Source: Methanofollis tationis (GTDB taxonomy: Archaea; Halobacteriota; Methanomicrobia; Methanomicrobiales; Methanofollaceae). From it: a stretch of 64,000 bases of DNA. The first letter of the stretch is position 1; each line of letters opens with the position of its first letter. Positions 54,389-63,259 of the stretch are shown here, one piece after another. The position numbers were made by a program, and so were the translations under genes. The notes under the pieces are model-generated. The model was not told the origin of the DNA, ran no database searches, and saw only the letters and a list, made by a program, of their open reading frames with translations. Where the stretch lies: the NCBI RefSeq assembly GCF_013377755.1, contig NZ_JABXWR010000001.1, positions 1,375,104 to 1,439,103 of the forward strand, given 5' to 3'.

Positions 54389-55125
54389 ACGAGAGCGAAG
54401 GCGAGCGCTACCGCCGGCAGACGATGATCTTCGGCGAGGAGGGGCAGGAGCGGTTGAAGAGGGCGACGGTCTTTATCGCCGGGACCGGCGGCCTCGGGTG
54501 CCCGATCGCCCTCTACCTCGCCGCCGCCGGCGTCGGCCGGATCCGCCTGGCCGACAGGGACACCGTCGACCTCTCCAACCTGAACAGGCAGGTGCTCCAC
54601 GGGACGCCCGACCTCGGGCGCCCGAAGGTCGTCTCGGCGGCCGAGAAACTCGCCGCCCTCAACCCGGAGATCGCCGTGGAGGCAATCCGGACCGTCATCG
54701 ACGCCGCCACCGTCGCCGGCCTCGCCGCCGGCGCCGATGTGATCGTGGATGCCATGGACAACTTCGAGACCCGCTACCTCCTCAACGGTGCGGCGGTCGA
54801 GCGCGGGATACCCCTGGTCCACGGCGGGATCTCCGGGTTCTTCGGGCAGGCGACGACGGTCATCCCGGGGAGGACGCCGTGCCTCCGCTGCCTCTTCCCC
54901 GTCCCCCCGCCGGACGAGACCTTCCCGGCCCTCGGGACCACCGCCGGCGTGATCGGGCTCGTGCAGGCGAACGAGACGATCAAGTACCTCACCGGCAGCG
55001 GCGACCTCCTCGCCGGGCGTCTCCTGCTCTGGGACGGGGCGAGGTCCACGATGGAGACGATCCCGGTGGAGCGGCAGGCGGGGTGCCCTGCATGCGGGCA
55101 CCTGCACGAAGAGGTGAGACCATGA
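54382..55125 (+). CDS. HesA/MoeB/ThiF-type E1-like adenylyltransferase
   Basis: A 247-residue E1-like enzyme that adenylates the C-terminus of ubiquitin-fold carriers. ATP motif FIAGTGGLGCPIALYLAAAG near residue 30, acidic LADRDTVDLSNLNRQVLHG near 55, catalytic region GGISGFFGQATTVIPG near 150 and two CxxC zinc pairs (CLRCLF, CPACGH). The GTG start is used because it overlaps thiE by 7 bp. It could serve MoaD, ThiS-like or SAMP proteins. Confidence 0.88.
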   Translation: MLNESEGERYRRQTMIFGEEGQERLKRATVFIAGTGGLGCPIALYLAAAGVGRIRLADRDTVDLSNLNRQVLHGTPDLGRPKVVSAAEKLAALNPEIAVEAIRTVIDAATVAGLAAGADVIVDAMDNFETRYLLNGAAVERGIPLVHGGISGFFGQATTVIPGRTPCLRCLFPVPPPDETFPALGTTAGVIGLVQANETIKYLTGSGDLLAGRLLLWDGARSTMETIPVERQAGCPACGHLHEEVRP

Positions 55126-55526
55126 TAGATGTCAGGCATGACGATTTCAACATAAACGAGATGATCGAGCGGGCGAAAGACCCGTCGATGGGCGCCCTGG
55201 TCACCTTCCTCGGCGTGGTGCGGGACGACGAGATCGAGCGGATCGAGCTGGAGGCCTACCGGGAGGCGGCGGTGCAGGAACTCGAAGCGATCCGCAACGA
55301 GGCGTTTGCCGCCCACGAGATCGCTTCGGTGGCGATCGTCCACCGGATCGGGCCCCTGCAGGTGGGGGAGAACATCCTCCTGATCATCGTCGGCGCCGGT
55401 CACCGGCGGGAGGCGTTTGCTGCCTGCGAATATATCCTGGAAGAGATCAAGCGACGCCTCCCCATCTGGAAGAAGGAGTTTGAAAAGGGCGGGGGGACCA
55501 GGTGGGTGCCGGGGAACGCCGGGTGA
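55122..55526 (+). CDS. moaE: molybdopterin synthase catalytic subunit MoaE
   Basis: A 134-residue MoaE that, with thiocarboxylated MoaD, inserts sulfur into precursor Z to form molybdopterin. Family landmarks: GALVTFLGVVRDDE near residue 24, IHRIGPLQVGENILLI-like segment near 74, HRREAFAACEYILEEIKRRL near 91, and the catalytic Lys pair LPIWKKEFEKGG near 113. Starts by ATGA overlap with the E1 gene, so MoaD, E1 and MoaE are in one transcript. Confidence 0.93.
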   Translation: MIDVRHDDFNINEMIERAKDPSMGALVTFLGVVRDDEIERIELEAYREAAVQELEAIRNEAFAAHEIASVAIVHRIGPLQVGENILLIIVGAGHRREAFAACEYILEEIKRRLPIWKKEFEKGGGTRWVPGNAG

Positions 55527-55527
55527 T

Positions 55528-55725
55528 TCAGAGGAAGCGTTCGCAGACCAGGTGCTTTTCCGGGTCGATCACAAAGGCGCCCGGGTCGGCAAGCAGGTCG
55601 AGGGGGTTGACGCCCATGGCGACCAGTTCGTCCAGGGCGAAGTCCCTGAGCCTTAACTCGCCGTCTTTCCGGTAGGTCACCTCGATCCCGTTCACCCTTT
55701 TCTCGGCGCCGACGATATCGAACAT
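55528..55725 (-). CDS. conserved small hypothetical protein
   Basis: A 65-residue protein of beta-alpha character: MFDIVGAEKRVNGIEVTYRK, then DGELRLRDFALDELVAMGVN and PEKHLVCERFL. I do not recognise a named family. It converges with moaE, separated by one base. It is likely real because codon use and length are regular, but its function is unknown. Confidence 0.5.
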   Translation of the reverse strand: MFDIVGAEKRVNGIEVTYRKDGELRLRDFALDELVAMGVNPLDLLADPGAFVIDPEKHLVCERFL

Positions 55726-55965
55726 ACCCCCATCTCCTCATGCTCCGGGATAAGGGTTGTCCCGGGGCAGACACACCTGCAGGGAGCAGAGGCAGCCGGT
55801 GGGCGGCCCTCGCCCCCCGGGGCCTGCCGGGCAACTACGTGCGCCGTGCGCAATTCTGCCCGGAAATGGACGGTCTCCCACCACACACCTTAAGTTGTTC
55901 CGCGGTCAATATTCACCGTACAGATAGGAGGGGGCGGGGGTCGGACGCCCCGCCTCTGCACGCGC

Positions 55966-56667
55966 ATGGAAGAGCCAGAACACCTGCAGAGCCTCAATAT
56001 CCTCGAACTGTATGCGCTCAGCATCATCGCAGAGAACCAGCCCGGCGTGCTGCGGGATATCGCCGCGGTGATGGCGGCGAACGCCGTGAACGTGGTGACC
56101 GTGCAGCAGTCGATCATGCCCTCGGGCGCCCATGCCGGGGACGCCCTCTTCTACTTCGAGGTGGAGTGCGCCGGCGGGATCGGGCGGGCGCTCGCCGACC
56201 TCCTCAGCATCCCGACCGTCCGCCACGTCTCGACGAACGACACCTTCTCCCGGATCTTCGGGTCGCGGGTGATCATCATCGGCGGCGGCGCCCAGGTCGC
56301 CCAGGTGGCCCTCGGTGCGGTGAACGAGGCCGACCGCCACAATATCAGGGGCGAACGGATCTCGGTGGACACGATCCCGCTCGTCGGCGAGAAAGATCTC
56401 TCCGAGGCGGTGGACGCCGTCGCCCGCCTGCCGAGGGCGTCGATCCTGGTGCTGGCGGGATCGATCATGGGCGGGGCGATCACCGAGGCGGTCGAGCGGG
56501 TCCGTGCGGCCGGGATCCCGGTCATCGCCCTGAAGATGGCCGGCAGTGTCCCGAAGCACGCCGACCTCGTGGTCACCGACCCGATCCAGGCAGGCGTTTT
56601 TGCCGTGATGCACGTCTCGAAACGTGCGGTCTTCGATATCAACCGCGTCCGCGGTCAGGAGTTCTAA
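55966..56667 (+). CDS. DUF5612 protein with N-terminal ACT domain
   Basis: A 233-residue archaeal protein. Residues 12-85 form an ACT regulatory domain (ALSIIAENQPGVLRDIAAVM, VTVQQSIMPSGAHAGDALFY), and the rest is an alpha/beta domain with VIIIGGGAQVAQVALGAVNE near 98 and ILVLAGSIMGGAITEAVERV near 160, assigned to DUF5612. ACT domains bind amino acids, so it may be an amino-acid-controlled regulator. It ends in a TAATG overlap with sua5. Confidence 0.8.
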   Translation: MEEPEHLQSLNILELYALSIIAENQPGVLRDIAAVMAANAVNVVTVQQSIMPSGAHAGDALFYFEVECAGGIGRALADLLSIPTVRHVSTNDTFSRIFGSRVIIIGGGAQVAQVALGAVNEADRHNIRGERISVDTIPLVGEKDLSEAVDAVARLPRASILVLAGSIMGGAITEAVERVRAAGIPVIALKMAGSVPKHADLVVTDPIQAGVFAVMHVSKRAVFDINRVRGQEF

Positions 56668-57248
56668 TGGACACAGCGATCATCCATAAAGCGGTGCAGG
56701 TGCTCAGGCGCGACGGGCTTGTGGTCTACCCCACCGACACGATCTACGGCCTCGGGGCCGACGCCCTCTCGGAATACGCCATCGAACGGGTGTACGAGGC
56801 GAAGATGCGGCCGCGCGCGATGCCGGTCTCGGTGGCGGTCTCGGATTGCGAGATGCTCTCGGCGATCGCCGTCGTGGACCGGGCGGCCGACGCCTTCATC
56901 GACCGGTTCCTGCCGGGCCCGGTGACGGTCGTGCTGCGGGCGAAGTCATGCCTGCCCGAGATCCTCACCGGGGGGACGGGCCTTGTCGGGATCCGTTTCC
57001 CTGACCACCCGGTCGCCCTTGCGATCATCAGGGAACTCGACGCCCCGATCACGGCGACCTCGGCGAACGTCCACGGCGGGCCCGACCCGGTGACCGTCAA
57101 CGATGTCCATGTCCCGCACGACCTGCTCATCGACGGCGGGCACCTCCCGGGGACGCCGAGCACGGTGGTGGACCTGGTGCACCGGCAGGTGCTCAGGGTG
57201 GGGGCAGAGATCGAGGAGGTCGCCGGGTTTCTTGCGGAGATGCCATGA
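56667..57248 (+). CDS. threonylcarbamoyl-AMP synthase (Sua5/YrdC/YciO)
   Basis: A 193-residue Sua5-domain enzyme that makes threonylcarbamoyl-AMP from threonine, bicarbonate and ATP, the precursor of tRNA t6A. Motifs: VVYPTDTIYGLGADALSEYA near residue 17, PVSVAVSD near 50, FLPGPVTVVLRAK near 78, VGIRFPDHPVALAII near 105 and PITATSANVHGGP near 127. It is the short form without the C-terminal Sua5 domain. KEOPS Pcc1 elsewhere in the window works on its product. Confidence 0.9.
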   Translation: MDTAIIHKAVQVLRRDGLVVYPTDTIYGLGADALSEYAIERVYEAKMRPRAMPVSVAVSDCEMLSAIAVVDRAADAFIDRFLPGPVTVVLRAKSCLPEILTGGTGLVGIRFPDHPVALAIIRELDAPITATSANVHGGPDPVTVNDVHVPHDLLIDGGHLPGTPSTVVDLVHRQVLRVGAEIEEVAGFLAEMP

Positions 57249-58171
57249 TGCCGATCAGGTTGCGCGATTTTATCGAGGACGACGGGGGGTTGATCTTCGC
57301 CGTCTCTGCCTATGACAACACCGAGCGGGCCGGGTGCGTGCTCCGCTACGTCCCGGACCCTGCAGGAGAACGGGTGGATCCCGAGGGGCGGCGGTATACG
57401 AAACTCGATTTCGAGCCGGCATATGAGTACATCAGGGAGCACCGGCCCGAGTACCTCGATCACCTCCACCGGGTGCCGGCGGACCGGATCGCCCGGGTCT
57501 ACAAGCCCGAGGAGAGGATGGACTGGATCGCCTCCCGTGACCCGAGAGTGCGCCGTCTCCTCTCCCTCTTCGACCTGCCGGCAGGGAAGGTGGGATGCAC
57601 GGGGTCGCGGCTGATCGGCGTGGAGAACGCCGCTTCAGATATCGACCTGGTCGTCTACGGAGGGGCGTGGTTCTCGGCGCAGGCGCAGCTTGCACGCCTT
57701 GTTCAGACCGGGACCCTGCCCGCGATGTCCGAGGAGATGTGGCGGAAGGTCTACGAGAAGCGGGTCCCGGAGATCTCGTTTGATACGTTCGTGCTCCACG
57801 AGGCGCGGAAGTGGAACCGGGGCGAGTTCGGCGACACCTATTTCGACCTGCTCTATACGCGGGACTACGACGCCCTGGCCTCGGCGCCAGCAGGGCGGGG
57901 GCGGGAGATCGGGCGGGGCCGGATTGAGGCCCTGGTGACCGACGCCTCCCAGTCGTTCGATTCCCCGGCGGTCTACGAGGTGGAGCACGAGACGGTCTCG
58001 CGGGTGATCTCGTTCACCCACACCTATTCAGGGCAGGCGCTGGCCGGCGAGACGATCGAGGCGGTCGGGGTGCTCGAGGAGCACGGCGATACGCAATGGC
58101 TCATCGTGGGCACGACCCGCGAGGCGCGGGGCGAGTATATCGTCTCGAAGACGCTGTTAGAGCAGGTCTGA
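57245..58171 (+). CDS. nucleotidyltransferase-domain protein
   Basis: A 308-residue archaeal protein with a DNA polymerase beta-like nucleotidyltransferase core. The GS motif and catalytic acids are in VGCTGSRLIGVENAASDIDL, with VVYGG following, near residue 118; a third carboxylate probably lies in ISFDTFVLHEAR near 178. The N-terminal 100 residues hold a separate domain and the C-terminal part is beta-rich. Substrate unknown; tRNA or protein nucleotidylation are known roles in the family. Overlaps sua5 by 4 bp. Confidence 0.75.
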   Translation: MMPIRLRDFIEDDGGLIFAVSAYDNTERAGCVLRYVPDPAGERVDPEGRRYTKLDFEPAYEYIREHRPEYLDHLHRVPADRIARVYKPEERMDWIASRDPRVRRLLSLFDLPAGKVGCTGSRLIGVENAASDIDLVVYGGAWFSAQAQLARLVQTGTLPAMSEEMWRKVYEKRVPEISFDTFVLHEARKWNRGEFGDTYFDLLYTRDYDALASAPAGRGREIGRGRIEALVTDASQSFDSPAVYEVEHETVSRVISFTHTYSGQALAGETIEAVGVLEEHGDTQWLIVGTTREARGEYIVSKTLLEQV

Positions 58172-58834
58172 AAGACGCCGCGGCCCGGGAGAGCAGCGCT
58201 CCCCGTGCGGGCAGCGGGCGCACGGCGGGTTGAGGGGTTTTCCCGGGATCGTTCCCGCCTCCACTTCTTTTGCAGCGGCGATCGCCCTGAGCATCGCACG
58301 CCGGTCGCGGGGGCCGGGCGTGCAGAAGCGGATGACGCCTGACGGGACGTATTCCACCCACCCGCCGGGGACGTCGATGCCGAGCGTCTCCCGGACGCAG
58401 GCGGCGTAGCAGGCAATGCGCAGACGGTCTGCCCCGTGGACCCCGGCGACCGGCGCTTCGCTCGACCGGGTGATCGCAAAACCGGGAAGGGCCGGGTCGG
58501 CCTTGTCGACGGTGCCCCTGATCCCGAGGGTGGGAGAGGAGACCGGGACGTCGGTGTCCGAGAAGGGGATCCATTCCACATCTGTGCAGGCCTCGATGCA
58601 CTGGGCGAAGAGGGCGTGTTCGGCCTCGCCGGCGTACGGGAGGACGGCGGCGATCTCGGCCCAGACGGCCGGCGGGTCGAGGGGGCCCATACCGAGGTGG
58701 TAGGAGACCTGTTTGCAGACGGCGTAGCGCGGCGGCTCTTCGTGCTCTTCCTGCCTATCGAGGTAGAGGCGGAGGGGGCAGAAATGGGCGGCGGTCACGG
58801 CCGAGATGCCGGTGAGGCCATCGTCTTTTCCCAT
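58157..58834 (-). CDS. orphan Cas4-like PD-(D/E)XK protein
   Basis: A 225-residue protein with the Cas4 fold outline: an N-terminal Cys (AHFCPLRLYL near residue 19), an acidic motif LGIRGTVDKADPAL near 108, and a C-terminal NPPCARCPHGERC that supplies three more cysteines for a [4Fe-4S] cluster. The expected catalytic EVK segment reads GFAITRSSEAPVAG, lacking the Lys. There is no CRISPR array or other cas gene in the window. A house-keeping exonuclease relative, or an inactive one, is likely. Convergent overlap of 15 bp with the nucleotidyltransferase. Confidence 0.7.
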   Translation of the reverse strand: MGKDDGLTGISAVTAAHFCPLRLYLDRQEEHEEPPRYAVCKQVSYHLGMGPLDPPAVWAEIAAVLPYAGEAEHALFAQCIEACTDVEWIPFSDTDVPVSSPTLGIRGTVDKADPALPGFAITRSSEAPVAGVHGADRLRIACYAACVRETLGIDVPGGWVEYVPSGVIRFCTPGPRDRRAMLRAIAAAKEVEAGTIPGKPLNPPCARCPHGERCSPGPRRLSDLL

Positions 58835-58874
58835 TGCAAAAACCCTTAATTCCTATCCCCTTATATGTTATGCT

Positions 58875-59168
58875 ATGTCTCAGCACGAGATCTCGGTCAA
58901 TATCCCCCAGGCGCTCGACCCGGTCTATGCGAACCGGATCCAGGTCGCATACAAGGAGGACGAGTTCACCTTCATGTTCCTGCACGAGATCCCGGGCACG
59001 AACCAGGCCCGGGCGAAGTCGATCGTCTCCATTACGCCGAAGCACGCGAAGAACCTCCTCGCCGTGCTCTCAAGGAGCATGAAGGACTACGAGGAGAAGT
59101 ACGGCGCCATCCAGGCGCCGACCGAGAAGGTCGGGGACACGAACGTGACGATGCGGGGCTATTCTTAA
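58875..59168 (+). CDS. DUF3467 protein
   Basis: A 97-residue protein of the DUF3467 family, conserved in bacteria and archaea with unknown function. It contains YANRIQVAYKEDEFTFMFLH near residue 20, IVSITPKHAKNLLAVLSRSM near 55 and a final KVGDTNVTMRGYS. The ATG at 58875 begins at SQHEISVN, which fits the family N-terminus. It is divergent from the Cas4-like gene and followed by a T7 terminator at 59174-59180. Confidence 0.85.
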   Translation: MSQHEISVNIPQALDPVYANRIQVAYKEDEFTFMFLHEIPGTNQARAKSIVSITPKHAKNLLAVLSRSMKDYEEKYGAIQAPTEKVGDTNVTMRGYS

Positions 59169-59234
59169 CACCCTTTTTTTCCGCCGGTTTTATATAGGAG
59201 AATTGTCTCCCCTCTCGTCAGAGGGCAGGGGAGC

Positions 59235-60878
59235 ATGATCCGCCAGATGGGCAGGTACCGCCAGATCACCGGGATACTGGTGAAGTATGGGCTTGGCGCC
59301 CTGATCACAGGCATCCGCCTCCCCCTGCCAGGTCGACGGGCGGCAGAACGCCCGGACGGCGCCGACCCGCTGTACCGCCGGATCCGCCTGGCGCTCGAAG
59401 AACTCGGTCCCACCTTCATCAAGTTCGGGCAGATCCTGAGCACCAGGCGCGAGGTGCTGCCGGGCCCGCTCATCGAAGAACTGAGCCTCCTGACCGACAC
59501 CGTCGCCCCCCTGCCCTTTGAGACGATCCGCCCGACCATAGAGGACCTGTGCGGCCCGATCGCAACCGCTTTTGCATCGTTCGACGAGACCCCGGTGGCC
59601 GCGGCGTCGCTTGCGCAGGTGCACCGGGCGGTGCTGAAGGACGGGACCGTCGTGGCCGTCAAGGTGCAGCGTCCGGGAATCAGGCGGGTGATCGAGGACG
59701 ACATCGATATCCTGGAGTATTTCGCCAGACAGATCGAGCGGCGCCGCCCCGACCTTGCGGTCTATAACCCCGCCGGCCTTGTACAGGAGTTCGCCGCCCA
59801 GATCAGGAGAGAACTCGACTTCGTGCAGGAGGGCAAGAACGCCGGCGCCCTTGCCCGAAACCTCAGGGGGTCGCCGGGCGTCGTCATCCCGCGTATCTAC
59901 CCTGACTATTCAGGGCCGCTGGTCCTGACAATGGACTACATCGACGGCGTGCGGGTGGACGACGCCGACGGGATCCGGGCGATCGGGGTCTCGCCTGAGG
60001 AGGTGACCGACACCCTGCTCTCGGCCTATCTCAAGCAGGTCTTCGAGGACGGGTTCTTCCATGCCGATCCCCATCCCGGAAACCTCCTGGTGACAGAAAC
60101 CGGGGCGCTCGCCTTTGTCGACTTCGGGACCGTCGGGATCCTCCGCCCTGAACGGCGCGACGCCTTTCTCCGCCTGGTCGCCGGGATCGTGGACGAGGAC
60201 AGCGATGCGATCGTCGACGCCTACCGGGACCTGGGGATCGTCATCCCGGATCGGGCGGTCGACCTCTTCAAGGACGAGATCTATGCCACCCTCATGGGAC
60301 CGGGGTCGTACGGGATCGGGGAGGTGGATATTGCCGGGGTGATGGAGGAGATCCCGGCAACCCTGAGACGCTATCACCTCAAGGTGCCGCTCCCGATGAT
60401 GCAGGTGATCAAGGTCCTCCTCTTTCTGATGGCGATCTGCCGGGACCTCGACGAGTCGTTCAATTTTACGGCCCGGGCCGGCCCGGGCATCAGGGCAATC
60501 CGCAGGCGGCAGGTCTTCTCCATGGATGGCGCAGACGCCCTCGCAAAGGCGATCGGGCAGCAGGTCAGGGACACCACCGAAATCCCGGGCGCGGTCAACG
60601 CCGCCCTCAGGAAACTCTCCGCCGGTCAGATCTCTCTCGCGGTCGGGAGTCCTGAGCTGGACGCCCTGGGCGCTTCGATCAGGTATGCCGCAAACGTCAC
60701 CCTGATCGGGATGGTCGCGGCCGCCTTCGTCCTGGGGTCGGCGCTGGTGATCTTCTCCTCCGAACCCCCGGCAGGTCCGGGGCTCTGCTCGATGATCTCC
60801 TCGATGACGCTCTCGGGTTTCCTGGTGGCGGTCCTCATCGCCGTCGCCGCCGCCTATGCCGCCCTGAAGCGGCGCTGA
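59235..60878 (+). CDS. UbiB/ABC1 family atypical kinase
   Basis: A 547-residue protein-kinase-like enzyme. The family KxGQ motif is in GPTFIKFGQILSTRREVLPG near residue 60, the Ala-rich nucleotide loop in VAAASLAQVHRAVLKDG near 123, VVAVKVQRPGI with the kinase Lys near 140, HADPHPGN near 279, and DFG-like FVDFGTVG near 296. Two membrane helices at the C-terminus (about 485-505, 520-543). UbiB proteins support isoprenoid lipid biosynthesis; it sits 52 bp ahead of the carotenoid genes. Confidence 0.88.
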   Translation: MIRQMGRYRQITGILVKYGLGALITGIRLPLPGRRAAERPDGADPLYRRIRLALEELGPTFIKFGQILSTRREVLPGPLIEELSLLTDTVAPLPFETIRPTIEDLCGPIATAFASFDETPVAAASLAQVHRAVLKDGTVVAVKVQRPGIRRVIEDDIDILEYFARQIERRRPDLAVYNPAGLVQEFAAQIRRELDFVQEGKNAGALARNLRGSPGVVIPRIYPDYSGPLVLTMDYIDGVRVDDADGIRAIGVSPEEVTDTLLSAYLKQVFEDGFFHADPHPGNLLVTETGALAFVDFGTVGILRPERRDAFLRLVAGIVDEDSDAIVDAYRDLGIVIPDRAVDLFKDEIYATLMGPGSYGIGEVDIAGVMEEIPATLRRYHLKVPLPMMQVIKVLLFLMAICRDLDESFNFTARAGPGIRAIRRRQVFSMDGADALAKAIGQQVRDTTEIPGAVNAALRKLSAGQISLAVGSPELDALGASIRYAANVTLIGMVAAAFVLGSALVIFSSEPPAGPGLCSMISSMTLSGFLVAVLIAVAAAYAALKRR

Positions 60879-60929
60879 GAGAGAATGGTATTTATACTGG
60901 GATTTGCATGCTCTGTTCGGAGGGGGACG

Positions 60930-62408
60930 ATGAAGGCAGCAATTGTAGGTGCAGGTTTCGGCGGACTTTCAGCCGCGGCACTGCTGGCAAAAGAGGGTTT
61001 TGACGTCGAGGTGATCGAGAAGAACGAGCAGCCCGGCGGGAGGGCGAGCGTTTACAGCGAGAAGGGGTTCACCTTTGATATGGGGCCGTCGTGGTACCTG
61101 ATGCCCGACGTCTACGAGACGTTCTTTGCGGCGTTCGGAAAGAAGCCAGAGGATTTTTATACGCTGAAACGCCTGGACCCCGCGTACCGCATCTTCTTCG
61201 GCGACGGCGACCCGGTCGATATCAGGGCAGATCTCGAGGAGGACTATGCCCTCTTCGACTCCTTCGAGGAGGATGGAGGGGAGAAGCTGCGGGCGTACCT
61301 CGCCTCGGCAAAAGAGATGTACGACCTTTCCATCAACGAACTGCTCTACCGGGACTACCGCTCGATCTTCGACTTTCTTAACGGGCGGTTGATCATGCAG
61401 GGGAGCAGGCTGCATATCTTCGAGAACCTGGGCACCTTTGTCAGGCGTCATTTCGAGAGCGACCGTGCGCAGAAGATCGTCCAGTACTCGATCGGTTTTC
61501 TCGGCGGGGCCCCGCAGAACACCCCATCCTTCTACCACATCATGTCCCACATCGATATGACGATGGGGGTCTGGTACCCGGACGGCGGGATCAGGGCGGT
61601 GGCCGGAGGTATCGCCGAACTCGCCCGATCCTACGGCGCGGAGATCTCTCTGGACGAACCGGTGCGGCGGATCGAAGTGGAGGGAAAGAGGGCGACCGGG
61701 GTTGTTACGGAGAAGGGGCGGCATGACGCCGATCTCGTCCTGGTGAATGCCGATTATGCCCATGCAGAACTGGACCTGCTGGATGCGGCGCACCGGACGT
61801 ACCCGGAGAAATACTGGCGGTCCCGTGTGCTCGCCCCTTCGGCCTTCGTGATCTATCTCGGGCTTGACCGGGAGGTGCCGGCCCTTGCCCACCACACGCT
61901 CTTCCTTGACCGGGACTGGGAGGCAGGGTTCGAGCGGATCTTCGATCCGAACCGGGCGGCGTGGCCGGAGAACCCATCGTACTACGTCAACGTCCCGTCC
62001 CGGACCGACCCGACTGCCGCACCGCCGGGCTCTGAGACTCTCTTCATCCTGGTGCCCCTTGCGCCCGGCCTTGAGGACACGCCCGCACTCAGGGAACGTC
62101 TGTACACCCGTATCCTCGACGACCTGGAGGCGAAGATCGGGGAGGAACTCAGGGACGCCGTGGTGGTGAAGCGGATCTTTGCCCTGAACGATTTTGCCGA
62201 GCGCTACAACGCCTACCGCGGGACGGCGCTCGGCCTCTCGCACACGCTCCTCCAGACGGCGCTCTGGCGGCCGGCGCACCTGAGCCGGAAGGTCGGGAAC
62301 CTCTACTACACCGGGCAGTACACCCACCCGGGGATCGGGGTGCCGATGACCCTGATCTCCTCGACGATCGTGGCCAGGGAGATCGCAGAACGTCACCCCC
62401 GCGGGTGA
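60930..62408 (+). CDS. crtI: phytoene desaturase CrtI-like
   Basis: A 492-residue flavoprotein that desaturates phytoene toward lycopene at the membrane. FAD motif MKAAIVGAGFGGLSAAALLA at residues 1-20, the second FAD loop EKNEQPGGRASVYSEKGF near 37-54, substrate region FTFDMGPSWYLMPDVYETFF, and the C-terminal signature YYTGQYTHPGIGVPMTLISS near 455. GGAGGGGGACG precedes ATG 60930; the upstream extension is rejected. Next gene, crtB, overlaps the stop by GTG or follows by 15 bases. Confidence 0.92.
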   Translation: MKAAIVGAGFGGLSAAALLAKEGFDVEVIEKNEQPGGRASVYSEKGFTFDMGPSWYLMPDVYETFFAAFGKKPEDFYTLKRLDPAYRIFFGDGDPVDIRADLEEDYALFDSFEEDGGEKLRAYLASAKEMYDLSINELLYRDYRSIFDFLNGRLIMQGSRLHIFENLGTFVRRHFESDRAQKIVQYSIGFLGGAPQNTPSFYHIMSHIDMTMGVWYPDGGIRAVAGGIAELARSYGAEISLDEPVRRIEVEGKRATGVVTEKGRHDADLVLVNADYAHAELDLLDAAHRTYPEKYWRSRVLAPSAFVIYLGLDREVPALAHHTLFLDRDWEAGFERIFDPNRAAWPENPSYYVNVPSRTDPTAAPPGSETLFILVPLAPGLEDTPALRERLYTRILDDLEAKIGEELRDAVVVKRIFALNDFAERYNAYRGTALGLSHTLLQTALWRPAHLSRKVGNLYYTGQYTHPGIGVPMTLISSTIVAREIAERHPRG

Positions 62409-62422
62409 GGAGGCAGAGGAGG

Positions 62423-63259
62423 ATGGTATCGCCTGTTCATTTCAGGATCTTCAGGCGGGGGAGCACGACGTACTTCTACAGCACGCTCTTTTTTCCCCGG
62501 AGGGTGAGAGAGGACGTCTTTGTCCTGTACTCGTTCGTCAGGACGGCCGACAACTTTGTCGATGCCGTCCCCCAGGAGGCTGCGGCGTTCTACGCCTTCA
62601 GGGACGGCTACCGCCGGGCGCTTGAGGGGGAGGCGACGGGCGATCCGGTCATCGATCCCTTCGCCGCTCTGGTCGGGAGCAGAGAGATCGATCCGGCGTG
62701 GGTGGAGGCTTTTCTCGCCTCCATGGAGAGCGATCTCTGGAAAGGGCGGTACGAGACGATCGAGGAACTCGAAGGGTATCTGTACGGATCATCTGAGGTG
62801 GTCGGGATGATGATGGCGCGGGTGATGGACCTCCCTGACGCCGCCCTGCCGGCGGCCCGCGCCCTGGGGAAGGCGATGCAGTATATCAACTTCATCAGGG
62901 ATATCCCGGAAGACCTCTCCCTCGGGCGGACCTATCTGCCGGCGGCGGAGATGGCGGCGTTCGGGCTCGGTTCGCTCGAGGAGCGGGAGACGGCGGCCGC
63001 ACCCCGCGCCTTTGAGGCGTTTATCGCCGCCCAGATCGACCGGTATCTCGCCTGGCAGGAGGAGGGGGAGGCGGGGTTTGAGTATATCCCGCGCCGGTCC
63101 CTCATACCGGTGAAGACGGCCTCTGATCTCTACCGCTGGACGGCCCTGCAGATCCTGGCCGACCCGACGGTCGTCTACCGGCGGAAGGTAAAACCGTCGC
63201 CGCCGCGAGCGGTCCTCAGGGCGGTCGCCAACGCCGTTGCACCGGGCGATCTGCGATGA
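62423..63259 (+). CDS. crtB: phytoene synthase CrtB-like
   Basis: A 278-residue squalene/phytoene synthase that condenses two GGPP molecules to phytoene. The first aspartate-rich site is SFVRTADNFVDAVPQE near residue 37, and the second is MQYINFIRDIPEDLSLGRTY near 150; the segment GSSEVVGMMMARVM lies between them. ATG 62423 is supported by GAGGAGG; GTG 62405 is too far upstream of it. Ends with ATGA overlap into the UbiA gene, so the three genes are co-transcribed. Confidence 0.92.
   Translation: MVSPVHFRIFRRGSTTYFYSTLFFPRRVREDVFVLYSFVRTADNFVDAVPQEAAAFYAFRDGYRRALEGEATGDPVIDPFAALVGSREIDPAWVEAFLASMESDLWKGRYETIEELEGYLYGSSEVVGMMMARVMDLPDAALPAARALGKAMQYINFIRDIPEDLSLGRTYLPAAEMAAFGLGSLEERETAAAPRAFEAFIAAQIDRYLAWQEEGEAGFEYIPRRSLIPVKTASDLYRWTALQILADPTVVYRRKVKPSPPRAVLRAVANAVAPGDLR

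Noticed and set aside
54357-55121. Upstream extension of moaE through the E1 gene
   Set aside because: The preceding 255 codons are an out-of-frame reading of the E1 gene and are Arg/Pro-rich; moaE starts at the ATGA overlap at 55122.
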